Source: CAZEBW01 sp964510205 (lineage in GTDB: Bacteria > Chloroflexota > Anaerolineae > VGOG01). From it: a stretch of DNA of 64,000 nt. Shown piece by piece: positions 13,822 to 23,199 of the stretch (the stretch's first letter is position 1; every line of letters starts with the position of its first letter). Location of the stretch: contig CAZEBW010000010.1 of assembly GCA_964510205.1 (NCBI GenBank), positions 16,025 to 80,024 of the forward strand, given 5' to 3'. Both the position numbers and the translations under genes were made by a program. The notes below the pieces were generated by a model. That model was not told the DNA's origin. It ran no database searches and saw nothing but the letters and a program-made list of their open reading frames with translations.

Positions 13822-15069
13822 ATGAGCAAAGAGAACAGCCGAGTGGTGATCACGGGCATGGGGACGATCAATCCCCTGGGTCTGGATGTGGAAAGCACCT
13901 GGAGAAACCTGCTGGCAGGCCAATCGGGGGCGGGGCCTGTGACCCATTTCGATCCCTCCCCCTTTTTGACCCAAATCGCCTGCGAGGTCAAGGACTTTGA
14001 CCCCGAAGATCACATGAGTCGCAAGGAGGCGCGGCGACTGGATCGCTACATTCAGTTCGCCATCGCATCCACGGCCCAGGCGATAGAGCAAGCAGGTCTC
14101 ACCATTGACAACAGCAATCGGGACGGCGTGGGCGTGATCATCGGTTCTGGCATCGGCGGCCTTATGACCATGGACAGCGGCTATCATGATTTCTTTGACA
14201 AGGGAGCCATGCGGGTTAGTCCATTGACTGGCCCGATGATGATCGCCAACATGGCAGCGGGGCAAATCGCCATCAGCTTCGGCGCCACAGGGCCCAACTT
14301 CTGCATCGTCTCGGCCTGCGCCACGGGCAGCAACGTCCTGGGCGAAGCCTTCGAACTCATCCGTCGGGGCGACGCCGTGGCCGCCATCGCTGGCGGCAGC
14401 GAGGCCCCTTTCGTTCCCTTCGGGATGGCCGCCTTCCACCGCACGGGCGCGCTTTCGCGGCGCAACGACGAGCCCAAACGCGCCAGCCGTCCCTTCGACG
14501 CTCAGCGCGACGGCTTCGTCTTCGGAGAAGGCGCAGGCGTCGTGATCTTAGAGAGTCTGGAGTATGCTCAGAGACGCGGGGCCAAGCCGCTGGCTGAGAT
14601 CGTTGGCTACGGGGCTACCTCCGACGCCTATCACATCAGCGCGCCGGCCGAGGATGGCAGGGGCGCCGCCCAATCCATGAAGAGGGCGCTGGAAAAAGCG
14701 GGCCTGGAGCCAACGGATGTAGACTACATCAACGCCCACGGCACCTCGACGCCTCTCAACGACGTAACCGAGACCAAAGCCATCAAGACCGTTTTCGGAG
14801 AGTACGCCTACCAAGTCCCCATCAGCTCCACCAAGTCCATGACCGGCCACCTCATGGGCGCGGCTGGGGCCCTGGAGGCCATCGTCTGCGTCAAAACCAT
14901 CCAAGAAAACATCATCCACCCCACCATCAACTACGAGTATCCCGATCCTGAATGCGATCTGGACTATGTGCCCAACGTCCCTCGCCAGGCTGAGGTGGAG
15001 GTGGCCCTCTCCAACTCCTTTGGCTTCGGAGGGCACAACGCCACCATCGTGCTCAAGGCATACGAATAG
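13822..15069 (+). CDS. fabF: 3-oxoacyl-[ACP] synthase II
   Basis: 415 aa condensing enzyme of fatty acid elongation. Catalytic Cys166 lies in VSACATGSN, with His near 306 (NAHGTSTPLND) and 343 (TGHLMGAAGA). The ATG is preceded by AAGGAGG at ideal spacing, 40 bases after the thrC stop, so the two may be co-transcribed. No acpP gene is adjacent; rnc follows after about 100 bases, a neighbourhood (fabF-rnc) common in bacteria. Confidence 0.96.
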   Translation: MSKENSRVVITGMGTINPLGLDVESTWRNLLAGQSGAGPVTHFDPSPFLTQIACEVKDFDPEDHMSRKEARRLDRYIQFAIASTAQAIEQAGLTIDNSNRDGVGVIIGSGIGGLMTMDSGYHDFFDKGAMRVSPLTGPMMIANMAAGQIAISFGATGPNFCIVSACATGSNVLGEAFELIRRGDAVAAIAGGSEAPFVPFGMAAFHRTGALSRRNDEPKRASRPFDAQRDGFVFGEGAGVVILESLEYAQRRGAKPLAEIVGYGATSDAYHISAPAEDGRGAAQSMKRALEKAGLEPTDVDYINAHGTSTPLNDVTETKAIKTVFGEYAYQVPISSTKSMTGHLMGAAGALEAIVCVKTIQENIIHPTINYEYPDPECDLDYVPNVPRQAEVEVALSNSFGFGGHNATIVLKAYE

Positions 15070-15110
15070 GCGGAACTGCTGACGAAGTCGAAAAACGTGG
15101 AGGCATAGTG

Positions 15111-15152
15111 CGTATTGCGTATTGCGTAACGGAACACGGAATACGCAATACG
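15111..15152. repeat. Hairpin of GCGTATTGC words between fabF and rnc
   Basis: Perfect 12-bp arms CGTATTGCGTAT and ATACGCAATACG. Related words (GCGTATTGCGTAGTGCGTA) occur near 36130. One of several iterated-word palindromes found only between genes. Confidence 0.65.
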
Positions 15153-15173
15153 GTCTAATCTGAATGAAATAGC

Positions 15174-15872
15174 ATGCCTGATTTGTCTCAATTAGAGGAA
15201 ACACTAGGTATCATTTTCACAGACAAGTCGCTCTTGCAGCGGGCTCTCACCCACCGCTCCTATCTCAACGAGAACCCCGCCTATCCCCTATCCGACAACG
15301 AGCGGCTGGAATTCCTGGGAGATGCGGTGCTCGACTTTCTCACTGCCAAGTACCTCTACAATCGTTTCCCGGAGATAGCAGAAGGGGGGCTGACGAGCCT
15401 GCGCGCCGCCCTGGTCAAAACAGAGACGTTGGCCCAGTTTGCCAAACAGTGGCGCCTTGGCGAACACCTGCTGCTGAGCCACGGCGAGGCAGAGAGCGGC
15501 GGTCGGAGGCGACAGGCCACCCTCTGCGCCGCCTTCGAGTCGCTGGTGGGAGCGATCCTCCTCGATCAGGGACTCCAAGCTGCCGAGGACTTCATCTTGA
15601 GGTGCATCGAGCCCGAGGTCAGGCACGTCCTCGAAGAGGAACTGCACAAAGATGCCAAGAGCATGCTGCAAGAAGTGGCGCAGGGCCAACTCCAGACCAC
15701 GCCCGTCTACCGTACCGTGGCCGAGCGAGGCCCCGACCACGCCAAAGAGTTTACCATTGAGGTGCTTATCGGCGGCGAGGCCTATGGGCAAGGCGTCGGC
15801 CCCAGCAAGCAAACCGCCGAGCAGGCCGCGGCCAAAGCGGCCCTGCAAAGAATCAGACCTTTGGGGCTTTGA
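15174..15872 (+). CDS. rnc: Ribonuclease III
   Basis: 232 aa double-strand-specific endoribonuclease for rRNA and mRNA processing. The signature NERLEFLGDAVLDF begins at residue 42 with the metal-binding Glu and Asp. The second acidic cluster is in AAFESLVGAILLDQG. A double-stranded RNA-binding domain fills residues 155-228 (GPSKQTAEQAAAKAAL). In many bacteria smc follows rnc; here a short AT-rich island lies between them. Confidence 0.96.
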   Translation: MPDLSQLEETLGIIFTDKSLLQRALTHRSYLNENPAYPLSDNERLEFLGDAVLDFLTAKYLYNRFPEIAEGGLTSLRAALVKTETLAQFAKQWRLGEHLLLSHGEAESGGRRRQATLCAAFESLVGAILLDQGLQAAEDFILRCIEPEVRHVLEEELHKDAKSMLQEVAQGQLQTTPVYRTVAERGPDHAKEFTIEVLIGGEAYGQGVGPSKQTAEQAAAKAALQRIRPLGL

Positions 15873-15891
15873 AAACCCTAAAGATCTCCTT

Positions 15892-15920
15892 TTGACACCA
15901 ATTCCAATTAACTGTATACT
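15892..15920 (+). promoter_or_regulatory. Sigma-70 promoter, first of two similar copies
   Basis: TTGACA (15892-15897), 17 bases, TATACT (15915-15920). About 45 bases around it closely resemble the smc promoter region at 17570-17598, sharing AATTCCAAT and the TATACC after the -10 box. Confidence 0.8.
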
Positions 15921-16080
15921 ATACCCTGAGTTGAAACGAGCTTGCCTAACCCAAACATCTGTGTGAAAATACTAGCTGACTATTTGGCGAAATCGGATAG
16001 GTGCGTTCAAAATGAATTAGACGGCCGTGCTCTTGCGTGCCCTGAGGCTGGCATTTTAATTATACTAAGGAGATAGATAA

Positions 16081-16389
16081 GTGAAGAAATTAGCTAAACT
16101 TATTTCAGGTTCAGTGCTCGTGTTAGCGGTTCTTTGTCTTGTAGTAGGAATCTTTACTGGCTCTGATGAGGATTCAGGGTCAGTTCCTCCGACGTTTACG
16201 CCCTGGCCTACAACTGCTTCTACACCTAAACTTCATACTACCCACACCGCAATCTTTGAAGGACAGACACCTGGCGAGGCGTTGACGGAATGGAAGGAGA
16301 GTTTTCCTGAAAGGACTGTAATCGAGTTTAGTGTTGGGGTGGATGCTAATGGTACTCCTGTTGAGCTGGAGATTAAGTATACGAAGTAA
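16081..16389 (+). CDS. Small membrane-anchored or secreted protein, unknown function
   Basis: 102 aa from a GTG start with AAGGAG nearby. Residues 8-27 are a hydrophobic segment after KK, so a signal anchor or signal peptide. A Thr/Pro-rich stretch follows (TFTPWPTTAS) and then a small polar domain. No family recognised. Base composition is more AT-rich than the flanking rnc and smc, suggesting later arrival. Confidence 0.6.
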   Translation: MKKLAKLISGSVLVLAVLCLVVGIFTGSDEDSGSVPPTFTPWPTTASTPKLHTTHTAIFEGQTPGEALTEWKESFPERTVIEFSVGVDANGTPVELEIKYTK

Positions 16390-16409
16390 GATGGCAATTT
16401 GAATGGGAG

Positions 16410-16568
16410 ATGTCTCAAAGATGCCTCGAGAAGCTTGAAGCTGAACACAATAAGCTTGAGCGATTCATCGGTTTGGATGCCCGAATATCTGCCTGGAGTA
16501 AGCGTGTGGAGGAGGGCTTCCCGCCCCGATGCCTGAAGTCACGGCTACTACCTAGAGAAGTTAAATAA
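16410..16568 (+). CDS. Possible small protein, 52 aa
   Basis: An open frame starting MSQRCLEKLEAEHNKLERFI runs from the ATG at 16410 to TAA at 16566, filling the gap between two genes of the same strand and ending 12 bases before the next start. The sequence is helical and charged. GGGAG stands almost directly before the ATG, closer than usual. It may be real, or a remnant of a longer gene. Confidence 0.35.
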   Translation: MSQRCLEKLEAEHNKLERFIGLDARISAWSKRVEEGFPPRCLKSRLLPREVK

Positions 16569-16580
16569 GGAAAATAAGCA

Positions 16581-17321
16581 ATGCCTATAGGATTTCGTGA
16601 AGATGAGTGGGATGCGTCGGTATATAGAACAGTGTTAATGTGTTCAAATTGTGGGTTGCTCATGGATCTTCAGGATGACCCGGTTCCAGAGATATGCACC
16701 TTTTACCCTCTACGTTCTCCAGAGGGAGATATCATAGAAGAGAAAGTCAGGTACTGTTGCCCTAGGTGTGGTGTTTACTTGGATGAGGTCGAGCCGAGGT
16801 ATGTGACGATATGGCCTAAAATCCCTGGCGTCGTGGAGGCATTGAAAAAGGGCGAATGCCAGACGATTGAGTTCAAAGGTTGGAGAGATGAAATTCAGAA
16901 AAAACTTCCAAAGCCCCTTAAGAAGCAATTGACAAAGAGCATTGCAGCTTTTGCATCAAGTAATATTGGGATAATCTACCTTGGAATAGAGAATGATGGA
17001 ACTGTAACTGGTATTGACACTAGCGTATCCAAAGACGACTTCGGGCTAACGATTGCTAACTTTGCTAGAGACAGAGTTAAGCCATCTTTAAGTGGGGTTG
17101 AAGTCGAATTTCTACCGCATGTCGTGGAAGGTAAGGAAAAGACAGTTATCGCGATATTAGTGCCCAAGGGCTTTGAGCCAATCTATCGTACAAAAGCGGG
17201 CACTCCTTATCTGCGAGATGGTAGGCGAAATCGCCCCGCTGAGCCCCACGAAGTTGAAAAGGCCCGCAGGGACTACCTCAAGCGAGTCAAACAGCACACC
17301 AGCCATTCAGCAAGAACCTAA
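16581..17321 (+). CDS. Zinc-ribbon protein with Schlafen AlbA_2-type domain
   Basis: 246 aa. Residues 20-65 carry CSNC and CCPRC, a probable zinc ribbon. Residues 95-225 match the AlbA_2 pattern of putative transcriptional regulators and nucleic-acid-binding ATPase-like proteins: ECQTIEFKG, IAAFASSNIGIIYLGIEND, then PIYRTKAGTPYLRDG. Such domains occur in regulators, defence genes and mobile islands. Function here is unknown. It lies in the AT-rich island between rnc and smc. Confidence 0.7.
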   Translation: MPIGFREDEWDASVYRTVLMCSNCGLLMDLQDDPVPEICTFYPLRSPEGDIIEEKVRYCCPRCGVYLDEVEPRYVTIWPKIPGVVEALKKGECQTIEFKGWRDEIQKKLPKPLKKQLTKSIAAFASSNIGIIYLGIENDGTVTGIDTSVSKDDFGLTIANFARDRVKPSLSGVEVEFLPHVVEGKEKTVIAILVPKGFEPIYRTKAGTPYLRDGRRNRPAEPHEVEKARRDYLKRVKQHTSHSART

Positions 17322-17342
17322 CAGCTTGCGAGGAAAATCACA

Positions 17343-17573
17343 TTGTTCCTAGCTTCCATCATGCTGTTGACTGCTTGTCAGCCTAAATCTACACCGGAGA
17401 TCGTCGAGGTCACTGTACCCGTTGAGGAGACGGTGCTTGTGACCCAGCCGCCTAAGGTGATCAAGGAGACAGTACTCATAACTCATAAACATATCTCGCT
17501 GGTGGCTCCCCGCCGGTCTGAGCAGGCCCTGGCAGGGAGTTTTTTGCTTTGGCCGAACATAGTCTCTAGTTGA
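17343..17573 (+). pseudogene. Truncated lipoprotein (N-terminal fragment)
   Basis: TTG start, then MFLASIMLLTACQP, a lipoprotein signal with Cys12 in the lipobox, followed by a Val/Glu/Thr-rich linker (VEVTVPVEETVLVTQPPKVI). Such starts are typical of Chloroflexota solute-binding lipoproteins several hundred residues long. Here the frame ends after 76 codons, and its last third reads through a transcription terminator hairpin, so the tail is probably not real coding sequence. Likely a remnant. Confidence 0.5.
17506..17545 (+). terminator. Rho-independent terminator before smc
   Basis: CTCCC / GGGAG with further inner pairing and one mismatch, followed by TTTTTT (17540-17545). It closes the AT-rich island just before the smc promoter. 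Confidence 0.75.
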
Positions 17574-17598
17574 CACGAATTCCAATAAGCTGTACAAT
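17570..17598 (+). promoter_or_regulatory. Sigma-70 promoter for smc
   Basis: TTGACA (17570-17575), 17 bases, TACAAT (17593-17598), about 100 bases before smc. Very similar to the promoter at 15892-15920. Confidence 0.8.
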
Positions 17599-17695
17599 AT
17601 ACCATGAATTAGGTTGAACTAGGGAGAAACGCTCCTCTCCTATTTTGGTATCGTGACGACAAAGCTACGTATAGCTAGGCACAGGGAGACTGAGA

Positions 17696-20600
17696 TTGCG
17701 CCTGACGCGTCTGGAATTACAGGGATATAAAACTTTCGCCGCCAAGACCGAGTTCGTGTTCGAGGACGGCGTCACGGCCATCGTGGGGCCAAATGGCAGC
17801 GGCAAGTCGAACATCGCCGACGCCGTACGCTGGGTGCTGGGCGAGCGGAGCTACAGCCTGCTCAGGGCCAAGCGCACCTCGGACATGATCTTCTGGGGCA
17901 GCGAGACGCGCAACCGCCAGGGCATGGCTCAGGCCTCCATCACCCTGGACAACAGCGATGGCGGACTGCCCACGGAATACAGCGAAGTGACCATCAGCCG
18001 CCGCGCCTACCGCTCAGGCGAGAACGAATACCTGTTGAACGACAATCGAGTCCGCCTGAAGGACATCACCGAGCTTTTGGCCAAGGGCGGCCTGGGCCAG
18101 CAAACCTACAACGTGATCGGCCAGGGGCTGGTGGACAGCGTCCTGTCACTGGGGTCCAGCGAGCGACGCGCCATCTTCGAGGACGCAGCCGGCATCAGCA
18201 TCCACCAGAGCAAGCGCACCGATGCCATCAACAAGCTGAATCAAACCAGGGACAACATCCTGCGGGTGAACGACCTCATCAACGAGATCGCCCCCCGACT
18301 CAGTCGGCTGGAGAAGCAAGCCCAACGGGCGCAGCAGCACGGAGCACAGTCCCAACAACTGGAGCACCTCCTCATCACCTGGTACGATTACCGTTGGCGA
18401 AAGGCCCAGGCGGCCCTTCACCAGGCCCAGGCCGCGGCCACGGAGCGCCAGGAGCTGTTGCAAAAACGCGAAGCGGAACTGGAGGCACTAGAGCTGCGGA
18501 AAACCGAATTGAGAGCTCAGCAGGGGCGATTGCGTCAGAAGCTCAGCGACTTGCATGTGATGGAAAGCGACCTGCAAGCCCAATCGGAGGACGCGAAGCG
18601 CGAACTGGCCGTGAGCGAGGAACGGCTGCGGCTCCTCAATCAACAGAGCGAGGACATCGCGCAAGAAATCGCATCGCTGGAAGCCAACCGAGCAGCCCAA
18701 CTGGAGAGGGTGGCAGAGGCTCAGGAGGAGCTGAGCCGGGCCGAGACTCAACTCCAGCAGAGAATGGCTCATTTGCCAGAGGCCCAGGAGCAATTGGAGG
18801 CCCGTAAGAGGGAACGACAAACCGCCCTGGAGGAACTGACCGAAGCCCAAGACCTGGCCTTCCAGTTGGCCACGGAGGCGGCTGACCGGCACAACCGCCT
18901 GGTCCAGCTCTCCGAACGGCGGGAGGAACTGAACGAGGAGGCGGAAGCGCACCGCCGCACTCTGGCCGAGCATGAAGCCAAGATGACGGCCCTGCAAGAG
19001 CAGATCGAGGCTCTGAGAGGCGAACTAGAGGCTATCCGATCTGAAGTCGATTCGGCGACACTTGAAAAACAGGAGATAGAGCAAGAGAGCGAGGCATCGC
19101 GCAAGCGCCAGGTTCAGTTGCAGGCCGCCCTGGCCAAGAGCGAGCAGGAGGAAACTCGACTGCAGGCCCGCTACGATCTGCTGGAGAGGATGAGGCAGGA
19201 GGAATCGGGCTACTACGCTGGCACGGACGCCGTGCTCCAGGCAAGCGGGGACGGACGGCTGGGCGGCGTCGTTGGCCCCGTGGCGCGATTGATGCACGCG
19301 CCCGCCGAACTGGATACGGCCATCGAAGCGGTCTTGGGCCCGCACCTGCACGACGTGGTGGTGGAAACCCTGGCCGACGCTAGGACCGCCATCCATTTCC
19401 TGAAGCAGAGCAGAGGGGGACGAGCCACCTTCCTGCCGTTGGACAGAATCAGCGCATCTACAGAGGAACTGCCGAATCTCGGCCCATCCATCACCGGAGT
19501 TGAGGGCGTGATCGGCCCAGCCGTTGATTTGGTGAAATTCGAGCCGAGATTAGCTGCAGTGGGACGCTACCTGCTGAGACAAACCATCGTCGTCCGCGAT
19601 TTCGAGACCGCCCTGCACCTGCTGGATCGCTTCAGTTCGATCAACATCGTGACCCTGACCGGCGAGGTCATCGGCGCCGATGGGGCCATCACCGGCGGGC
19701 CGGCGAGGGGGCGAGGCAGAGGGATGCTGGCCCGCGAGCGAGAATGGCGCGAGCTGCCCCAGCATCTAGCCGAAGCTCGGAAGCGCCGCTCCGAGGCGGA
19801 GAAAAAATGTCAGGCCGAGGAAGCCAACCAACGCCGTCTGGCGGAGAAGCTGGCCAGCTTGCAGAAGAAGGAAGAGGAGATCAAAGCGAGAGAGAGCGCC
19901 AAGCTGAAGGAGCTGGCCACTCAAGAGCGACAGATCGAGCTCCTGGAGCAGGAGATGAGGTGGCGGCGAGCCATAGAGGATCAACTGAAGAGCGAGACGA
20001 GCGCGCTGGACGAGAAAGAAACGCTGCTCACCGAGGAACTGGAAGATCTGAAAGAGAAAGAAGCAAAAACTCGAGACCGTATCCTGGCCTCCAAAGCGCA
20101 GCTAGACACCCTGAGTGTCGAAGAGCCTGAGTCGAGGCTGGCCGAATTGAAAACCGCCATAGCCGTGGCTGAGCAGAGCTGTGAGAAGCAGAGAACGGTC
20201 TGGCAAAACTTGCAGGCCAGTCTGACCCAATTGGATGAGCAACTATCCGCCAAGAAAGAGAAACAGGAACAACTGACGGCGGAAAGCCAGAATCTGGGCG
20301 CCCGCATCGAAGAGCTGCGGCTTGGCTCCAGAGAACTGAGGCATCAAGTCGAGGCGGTGGCCCAGGTCGTCGAGCCAAGTGAGACAGAGCTGGCCGCTTT
20401 GGAGAGCGAGCGAGTTGATCTGGAAAAGGCAGAGGCCCAGCTTCGGCGTTCGCTCCATGAGCACGAAAGCCTGGAGGGTCAGGCCGAGCTGAAGGTAGAG
20501 CGGCGCAAAGACGAGCTGACGAACCTACTGCAGCAGATCGAGAATGACTTGGGCTCTTCGCTGGAGATGGAAACCGACGACATTGTGGCCAGGTTCTCGG

Positions 20601-21301
20601 TAGACCACACCGAGCCGCTCCCCCCCGCCGAAGAGCCGCCGGACGGGCTGGAAGAGAAAATCAGAAAGCTGAGGGCGCAAATCAAGCATCTGGGCCCAAT
20701 CAATCCCAACGCGCCTGCCGAATACGAGGAGGTTCTGGAGCGCTATAGATTCCTCACCTCTCAGGCCGAGGATTTGCAGGAAGCGGCGGCAGATCTCCAG
20801 CAGGTCATCGCCGAGCTAGACGAACTGATGAAACGAGATTTCAAAGAGACCTTTGAAGCTGTGCGCAAGGAGTTCAAAGAATACTTCGTGTCGCTGTTCG
20901 GCGGAGGTGAGGCCGAGCTGGTCCTCACGGAGCCCAACGACTTGATGGAGACGGGAGTTGACATTGCAGCCCGACCGCCGGGGCGACGGAGGCAAAGCCT
21001 GGCCATGCTGTCCGGAGGGGAGAGGGCCCTGACGGCGGTGGCCCTGATCTTCGCCATCCTGAAAATCAGCCCCACGCCCTTCTGCTTCCTGGACGAAGTA
21101 GATGCTACGCTGGACGAAAGCAACGTTGGCCGCTTTCGGGACGCGCTAAGAGAGCTATCAAAGCGCACCCAATTTATCGTCATCACCCACAACCGGGGCA
21201 CCGTCGAGGCCGCGGATACCATTTACGGCATATCCATGGGCGAGGACAGCATCTCCAGGGTCATCTCCCTGAAGTTGGGCGAAGAAAGCACGTGGACATA
21301 G
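17696..21301 (+). CDS. smc: Chromosome segregation protein SMC
   Basis: 1201 aa, normal length. SMC dimers with ScpA and ScpB compact and segregate the chromosome. Walker A is GPNGSGKSN at 31-39. Long coiled coils surround a hinge near residues 510-680, whose start is marked by [10 protein letters not shown] and whose end by [13 protein letters not shown]. The C-terminal ABC signature LSGGERAL and Walker [13 protein letters not shown] are intact. The start is TTG at 17696; the family motif [13 protein letters not shown] follows at once. No scpA or scpB is in the window. Confidence 0.96.
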   Translation: MRLTRLELQGYKTFAAKTEFVFEDGVTAIVGPNGSGKSNIADAVRWVLGERSYSLLRAKRTSDMIFWGSETRNRQGMAQASITLDNSDGGLPTEYSEVTISRRAYRSGENEYLLNDNRVRLKDITELLAKGGLGQQTYNVIGQGLVDSVLSLGSSERRAIFEDAAGISIHQSKRTDAINKLNQTRDNILRVNDLINEIAPRLSRLEKQAQRAQQHGAQSQQLEHLLITWYDYRWRKAQAALHQAQAAATERQELLQKREAELEALELRKTELRAQQGRLRQKLSDLHVMESDLQAQSEDAKRELAVSEERLRLLNQQSEDIAQEIASLEANRAAQLERVAEAQEELSRAETQLQQRMAHLPEAQEQLEARKRERQTALEELTEAQDLAFQLATEAADRHNRLVQLSERREELNEEAEAHRRTLAEHEAKMTALQEQIEALRGELEAIRSEVDSATLEKQEIEQESEASRKRQVQLQAALAKSEQEETRLQARYDLLERMRQEESGYYAGTDAVLQASGDGRLGGVVGPVARLMHAPAELDTAIEAVLGPHLHDVVVETLADARTAIHFLKQSRGGRATFLPLDRISASTEELPNLGPSITGVEGVIGPAVDLVKFEPRLAAVGRYLLRQTIVVRDFETALHLLDRFSSINIVTLTGEVIGADGAITGGPARGRGRGMLAREREWRELPQHLAEARKRRSEAEKKCQAEEANQRRLAEKLASLQKKEEEIKARESAKLKELATQERQIELLEQEMRWRRAIEDQLKSETSALDEKETLLTEELEDLKEKEAKTRDRILASKAQLDTLSVEEPESRLAELKTAIAVAEQSCEKQRTVWQNLQASLTQLDEQLSAKKEKQEQLTAESQNLGARIEELRLGSRELRHQVEAVAQVVEPSETELAALESERVDLEKAEAQLRRSLHEHESLEGQAELKVERRKDELTNLLQQIENDLGSSLEMETDDIVARFSVDHTEPLPPAEEPPDGLEEKIRKLRAQIKHLGPINPNAPAEYEEVLERYRFLTSQAEDLQEAAADLQQVIAELDELMKRDFKETFEAVRKEFKEYFVSLFGGGEAELVLTEPNDLMETGVDIAARPPGRRRQSLAMLSGGERALTAVALIFAILKISPTPFCFLDEVDATLDESNVGRFRDALRELSKRTQFIVITHNRGTVEAADTIYGISMGEDSISRVISLKLGEESTWT

Positions 21302-21326
21302 CCCCCAACGACGCCAGAAACCAAAG

Positions 21327-21427
21327 GGGGGCGTTTCATCTCAGTTGTAGGACGGATTGGTAATCCGTCAATTCGTCGGAATACCATTCCGACCAACAAC
21401 ACCAGCCAACTCGTTTGAAACACACCC
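21327..21427. mobile_element. 101-bp MITE-like element, copy 1
   Basis: The left end GGGGGCGTTTCA and right end TGAAACACACCC are inverted repeats. Two internal hairpins are ACGGATT-GGT-AATCCGT and GTCGGAAT-ACC-ATTCCGAC. It is flanked by AAACCAAAG (21318-21326) and AAATCAAAG (21428-21436), a 9-bp target-site-like duplication with one mismatch. Copies 2 and 3 are at 34243 and 45623. No protein is encoded. Confidence 0.82.
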
Positions 21428-21432
21428 AAATC

Positions 21433-21466
21433 AAAGAGCCGCCTGGCTTGCACCAGGCGGCTCTTT
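21433..21466. terminator. Bidirectional terminator between smc and frdA
   Basis: A perfect 14-bp stem, AAAGAGCCGCCTGG / CCAGGCGGCTCTTT, with loop CTTGCA. The A/T ends give a U run in both directions, as expected between two convergent genes. Confidence 0.9.
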
Positions 21467-21477
21467 AGTTTTCAGCC

Positions 21478-23091
21478 TCACCGCACTTTGCGCGTGTAAT
21501 CGGGTAACAAGATGGGTGATACAATGGGATCCTCTATCCCCGCCTCCTCCAAATTCCTGTTCCACTCGTCCACGTGGGCCAGGGTGAGCTTGCCTAACTC
21601 CACCTGCTTGGCCCGCAGGGCCGCAGCGCGGCCAGCACGGCGACCAAAGACGGTGATCTCCAACAGCGAGTTGCCCATCAGGCGGTTGCGACCGTGCACC
21701 CCGCCGGAGATCTCGCCAGCCCCGAACAAGTTCGGGACTCCAGAAACGGATCCGTCGGGCTTCAGAGCCACACCCCCGTTTTGATAATGCAACGTGAGAT
21801 AGACCAACATAGGCTGCTGAGTGATGTCAATGTCGAAGCGCTTGAACTGACGCACCATGGCCGGCAGCTTCCCCTCGATGGTGCCCGGACCGTGCAGGAT
21901 GTTGATCATGGGCGAGTCCAGCCAGACCCCCAGCATCCCGGAGGGCGTCTCCACCCCCTTGCCCCGTTCCACACATTCGCGGATGAAGGCCGAGGCCTCG
22001 ACGTCGCGGGTCTCACGGGGGTAGACGAACTGCTCGCCGTCAATGTTGCACACCTGCGCTCCCAGCCCCCTCACCTTCTCGGTCACCAATTGCCCCACGA
22101 TCTGCTCTGGGTATGCGGCGCCGGTGGGATGATACTGCATCGTGTCCTGGTGCAGGAGCTTGGCCCCCACGCGATAGGCCAGGATCAGCCCGTCGCCAGT
22201 GGCCCCGTAGTGGTTGGTGGTGGCGAAATCTTGGTAGTGCAACCGCCCGCTGCCCCCCGTGGCGATGATGGTGGATTTGGCCCGCACCACCAAATGCTCG
22301 CCCGTCTCTATGTTCTGCAGGATAGCTCCGGCTACCTGGCCTTTGTCGTCCACGAGAAGCTCAATGGCCGGCGCGAACTCCAGCACGGCGATGTCCTCGG
22401 GATAGCTGCGCACCTCGTCGCGCAGGACGCGCATGATGCCCGCGCCGGAATAGTCCCTGGCCGAGTGCATCCGCTGGCGAGAGGTGCCGCCGCCGTGAAT
22501 GCTGACTATGGTGCCGTCGGGCTCCTTGTCGAACATGACGCCCAGGCCCTCCAGCCAATCTATGGCCAATGGAGCGTCCTTCACCAAAGCCTCCACCAAA
22601 TCAGGATCGTTGGTGAAATGGCCGCCTCCGATCACGTCCAGATAGTGGATGGCCGGCGAATCGTTGGCTTTGTCAGCGGCCTGGATGCCGCCCTGGGCCA
22701 TCATGGTGTTGGCGTCGCCAAAGCGCAGCTTGGTGGCCAAGATGACACGAGCGCCGTTCTCCCGCGCCAGAAGCGCCGCCGAAGCGCCAGCCCCACCCCC
22801 GCCGATGACCAGCACATCGGTGTCGTGGTCTATGACGGTCAAATCCAAAGCATCAGACGCCAGATGGCTGCGGCCCTCCAGGACTTCCACCAGTTCGTTG
22901 GGCGCCTTCTCTCCCTTGTTCGGTCCCACTCGGATCTCCCGAAAGCCTTCGGCCCGATAATCGGGGTGAAACCTCTCCAGCACCTCCTGTTTCTGTTCAG
23001 GCGTCATCATGGGGAAAGTCTCTTGCAACCGACCCGGCCGAGTGGCCTCTACCTTCTTGATGGACTCGCGCATCTCAGGGGTATAACTCAT
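21478..23091 (-). CDS. Fumarate reductase / succinate dehydrogenase flavoprotein, soluble type
   Basis: 537 aa FAD enzyme. The dinucleotide fold is VLVIGGGGAGASAAL near residue 93. Substrate-site motifs are MMAQGGIQ, HGGGTSRQRMHSARD, QYHPTG and GGVHGRNRLMGNSLLE. The histidine that binds FAD covalently in membrane fumarate reductases (SHTVAAEGG in E. coli) is Asn here (ANTMMAQGG), as expected for non-covalent FAD in TfrA-type or NadB-type enzymes. L-aspartate oxidase is an alternative, but the FeS partner 100 bases upstream and the Hdr genes beyond it favour fumarate reduction with a thiol or ferredoxin-linked donor (inference). About 90 extra N-terminal residues precede the FAD fold. No membrane anchor gene is present. 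Confidence 0.83.
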   Translation of the reverse strand: MSYTPEMRESIKKVEATRPGRLQETFPMMTPEQKQEVLERFHPDYRAEGFREIRVGPNKGEKAPNELVEVLEGRSHLASDALDLTVIDHDTDVLVIGGGGAGASAALLARENGARVILATKLRFGDANTMMAQGGIQAADKANDSPAIHYLDVIGGGHFTNDPDLVEALVKDAPLAIDWLEGLGVMFDKEPDGTIVSIHGGGTSRQRMHSARDYSGAGIMRVLRDEVRSYPEDIAVLEFAPAIELLVDDKGQVAGAILQNIETGEHLVVRAKSTIIATGGSGRLHYQDFATTNHYGATGDGLILAYRVGAKLLHQDTMQYHPTGAAYPEQIVGQLVTEKVRGLGAQVCNIDGEQFVYPRETRDVEASAFIRECVERGKGVETPSGMLGVWLDSPMINILHGPGTIEGKLPAMVRQFKRFDIDITQQPMLVYLTLHYQNGGVALKPDGSVSGVPNLFGAGEISGGVHGRNRLMGNSLLEITVFGRRAGRAAALRAKQVELGKLTLAHVDEWNRNLEEAGIEDPIVSPILLPDYTRKVR

Positions 23092-23104
23092 AGTGTATCT
23101 CCTT

Positions 23105-23198
23105 GTTTGGTAAACAGGGAATCAGGGAACTAGGGAATCAGGCCATCTACTCACCGCCTCATTGCCTGATCACTGATTCCCTGATCACTGACAACATC
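23105..23198. repeat. Iterated-word spacer (GGGAATCAGG / CTGATTCCC)
   Basis: Words GGGAATCAGG, CTGATCACTGATTCCCTGATCAC and variants repeat in both orientations between two genes. The same vocabulary fills gaps at 26675-26730, 59431-59516 and 62535-62606. Confidence 0.6.
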
Positions 23199-23199
23199 C

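Noticed and set aside
21718..21740. Hairpin CCCCGAACAAGTTCGGG inside the flavoprotein gene, like the one at 1170
   Set aside because: It encodes the conserved VPNLFGAGE motif of the family, so the palindrome is most likely chance.
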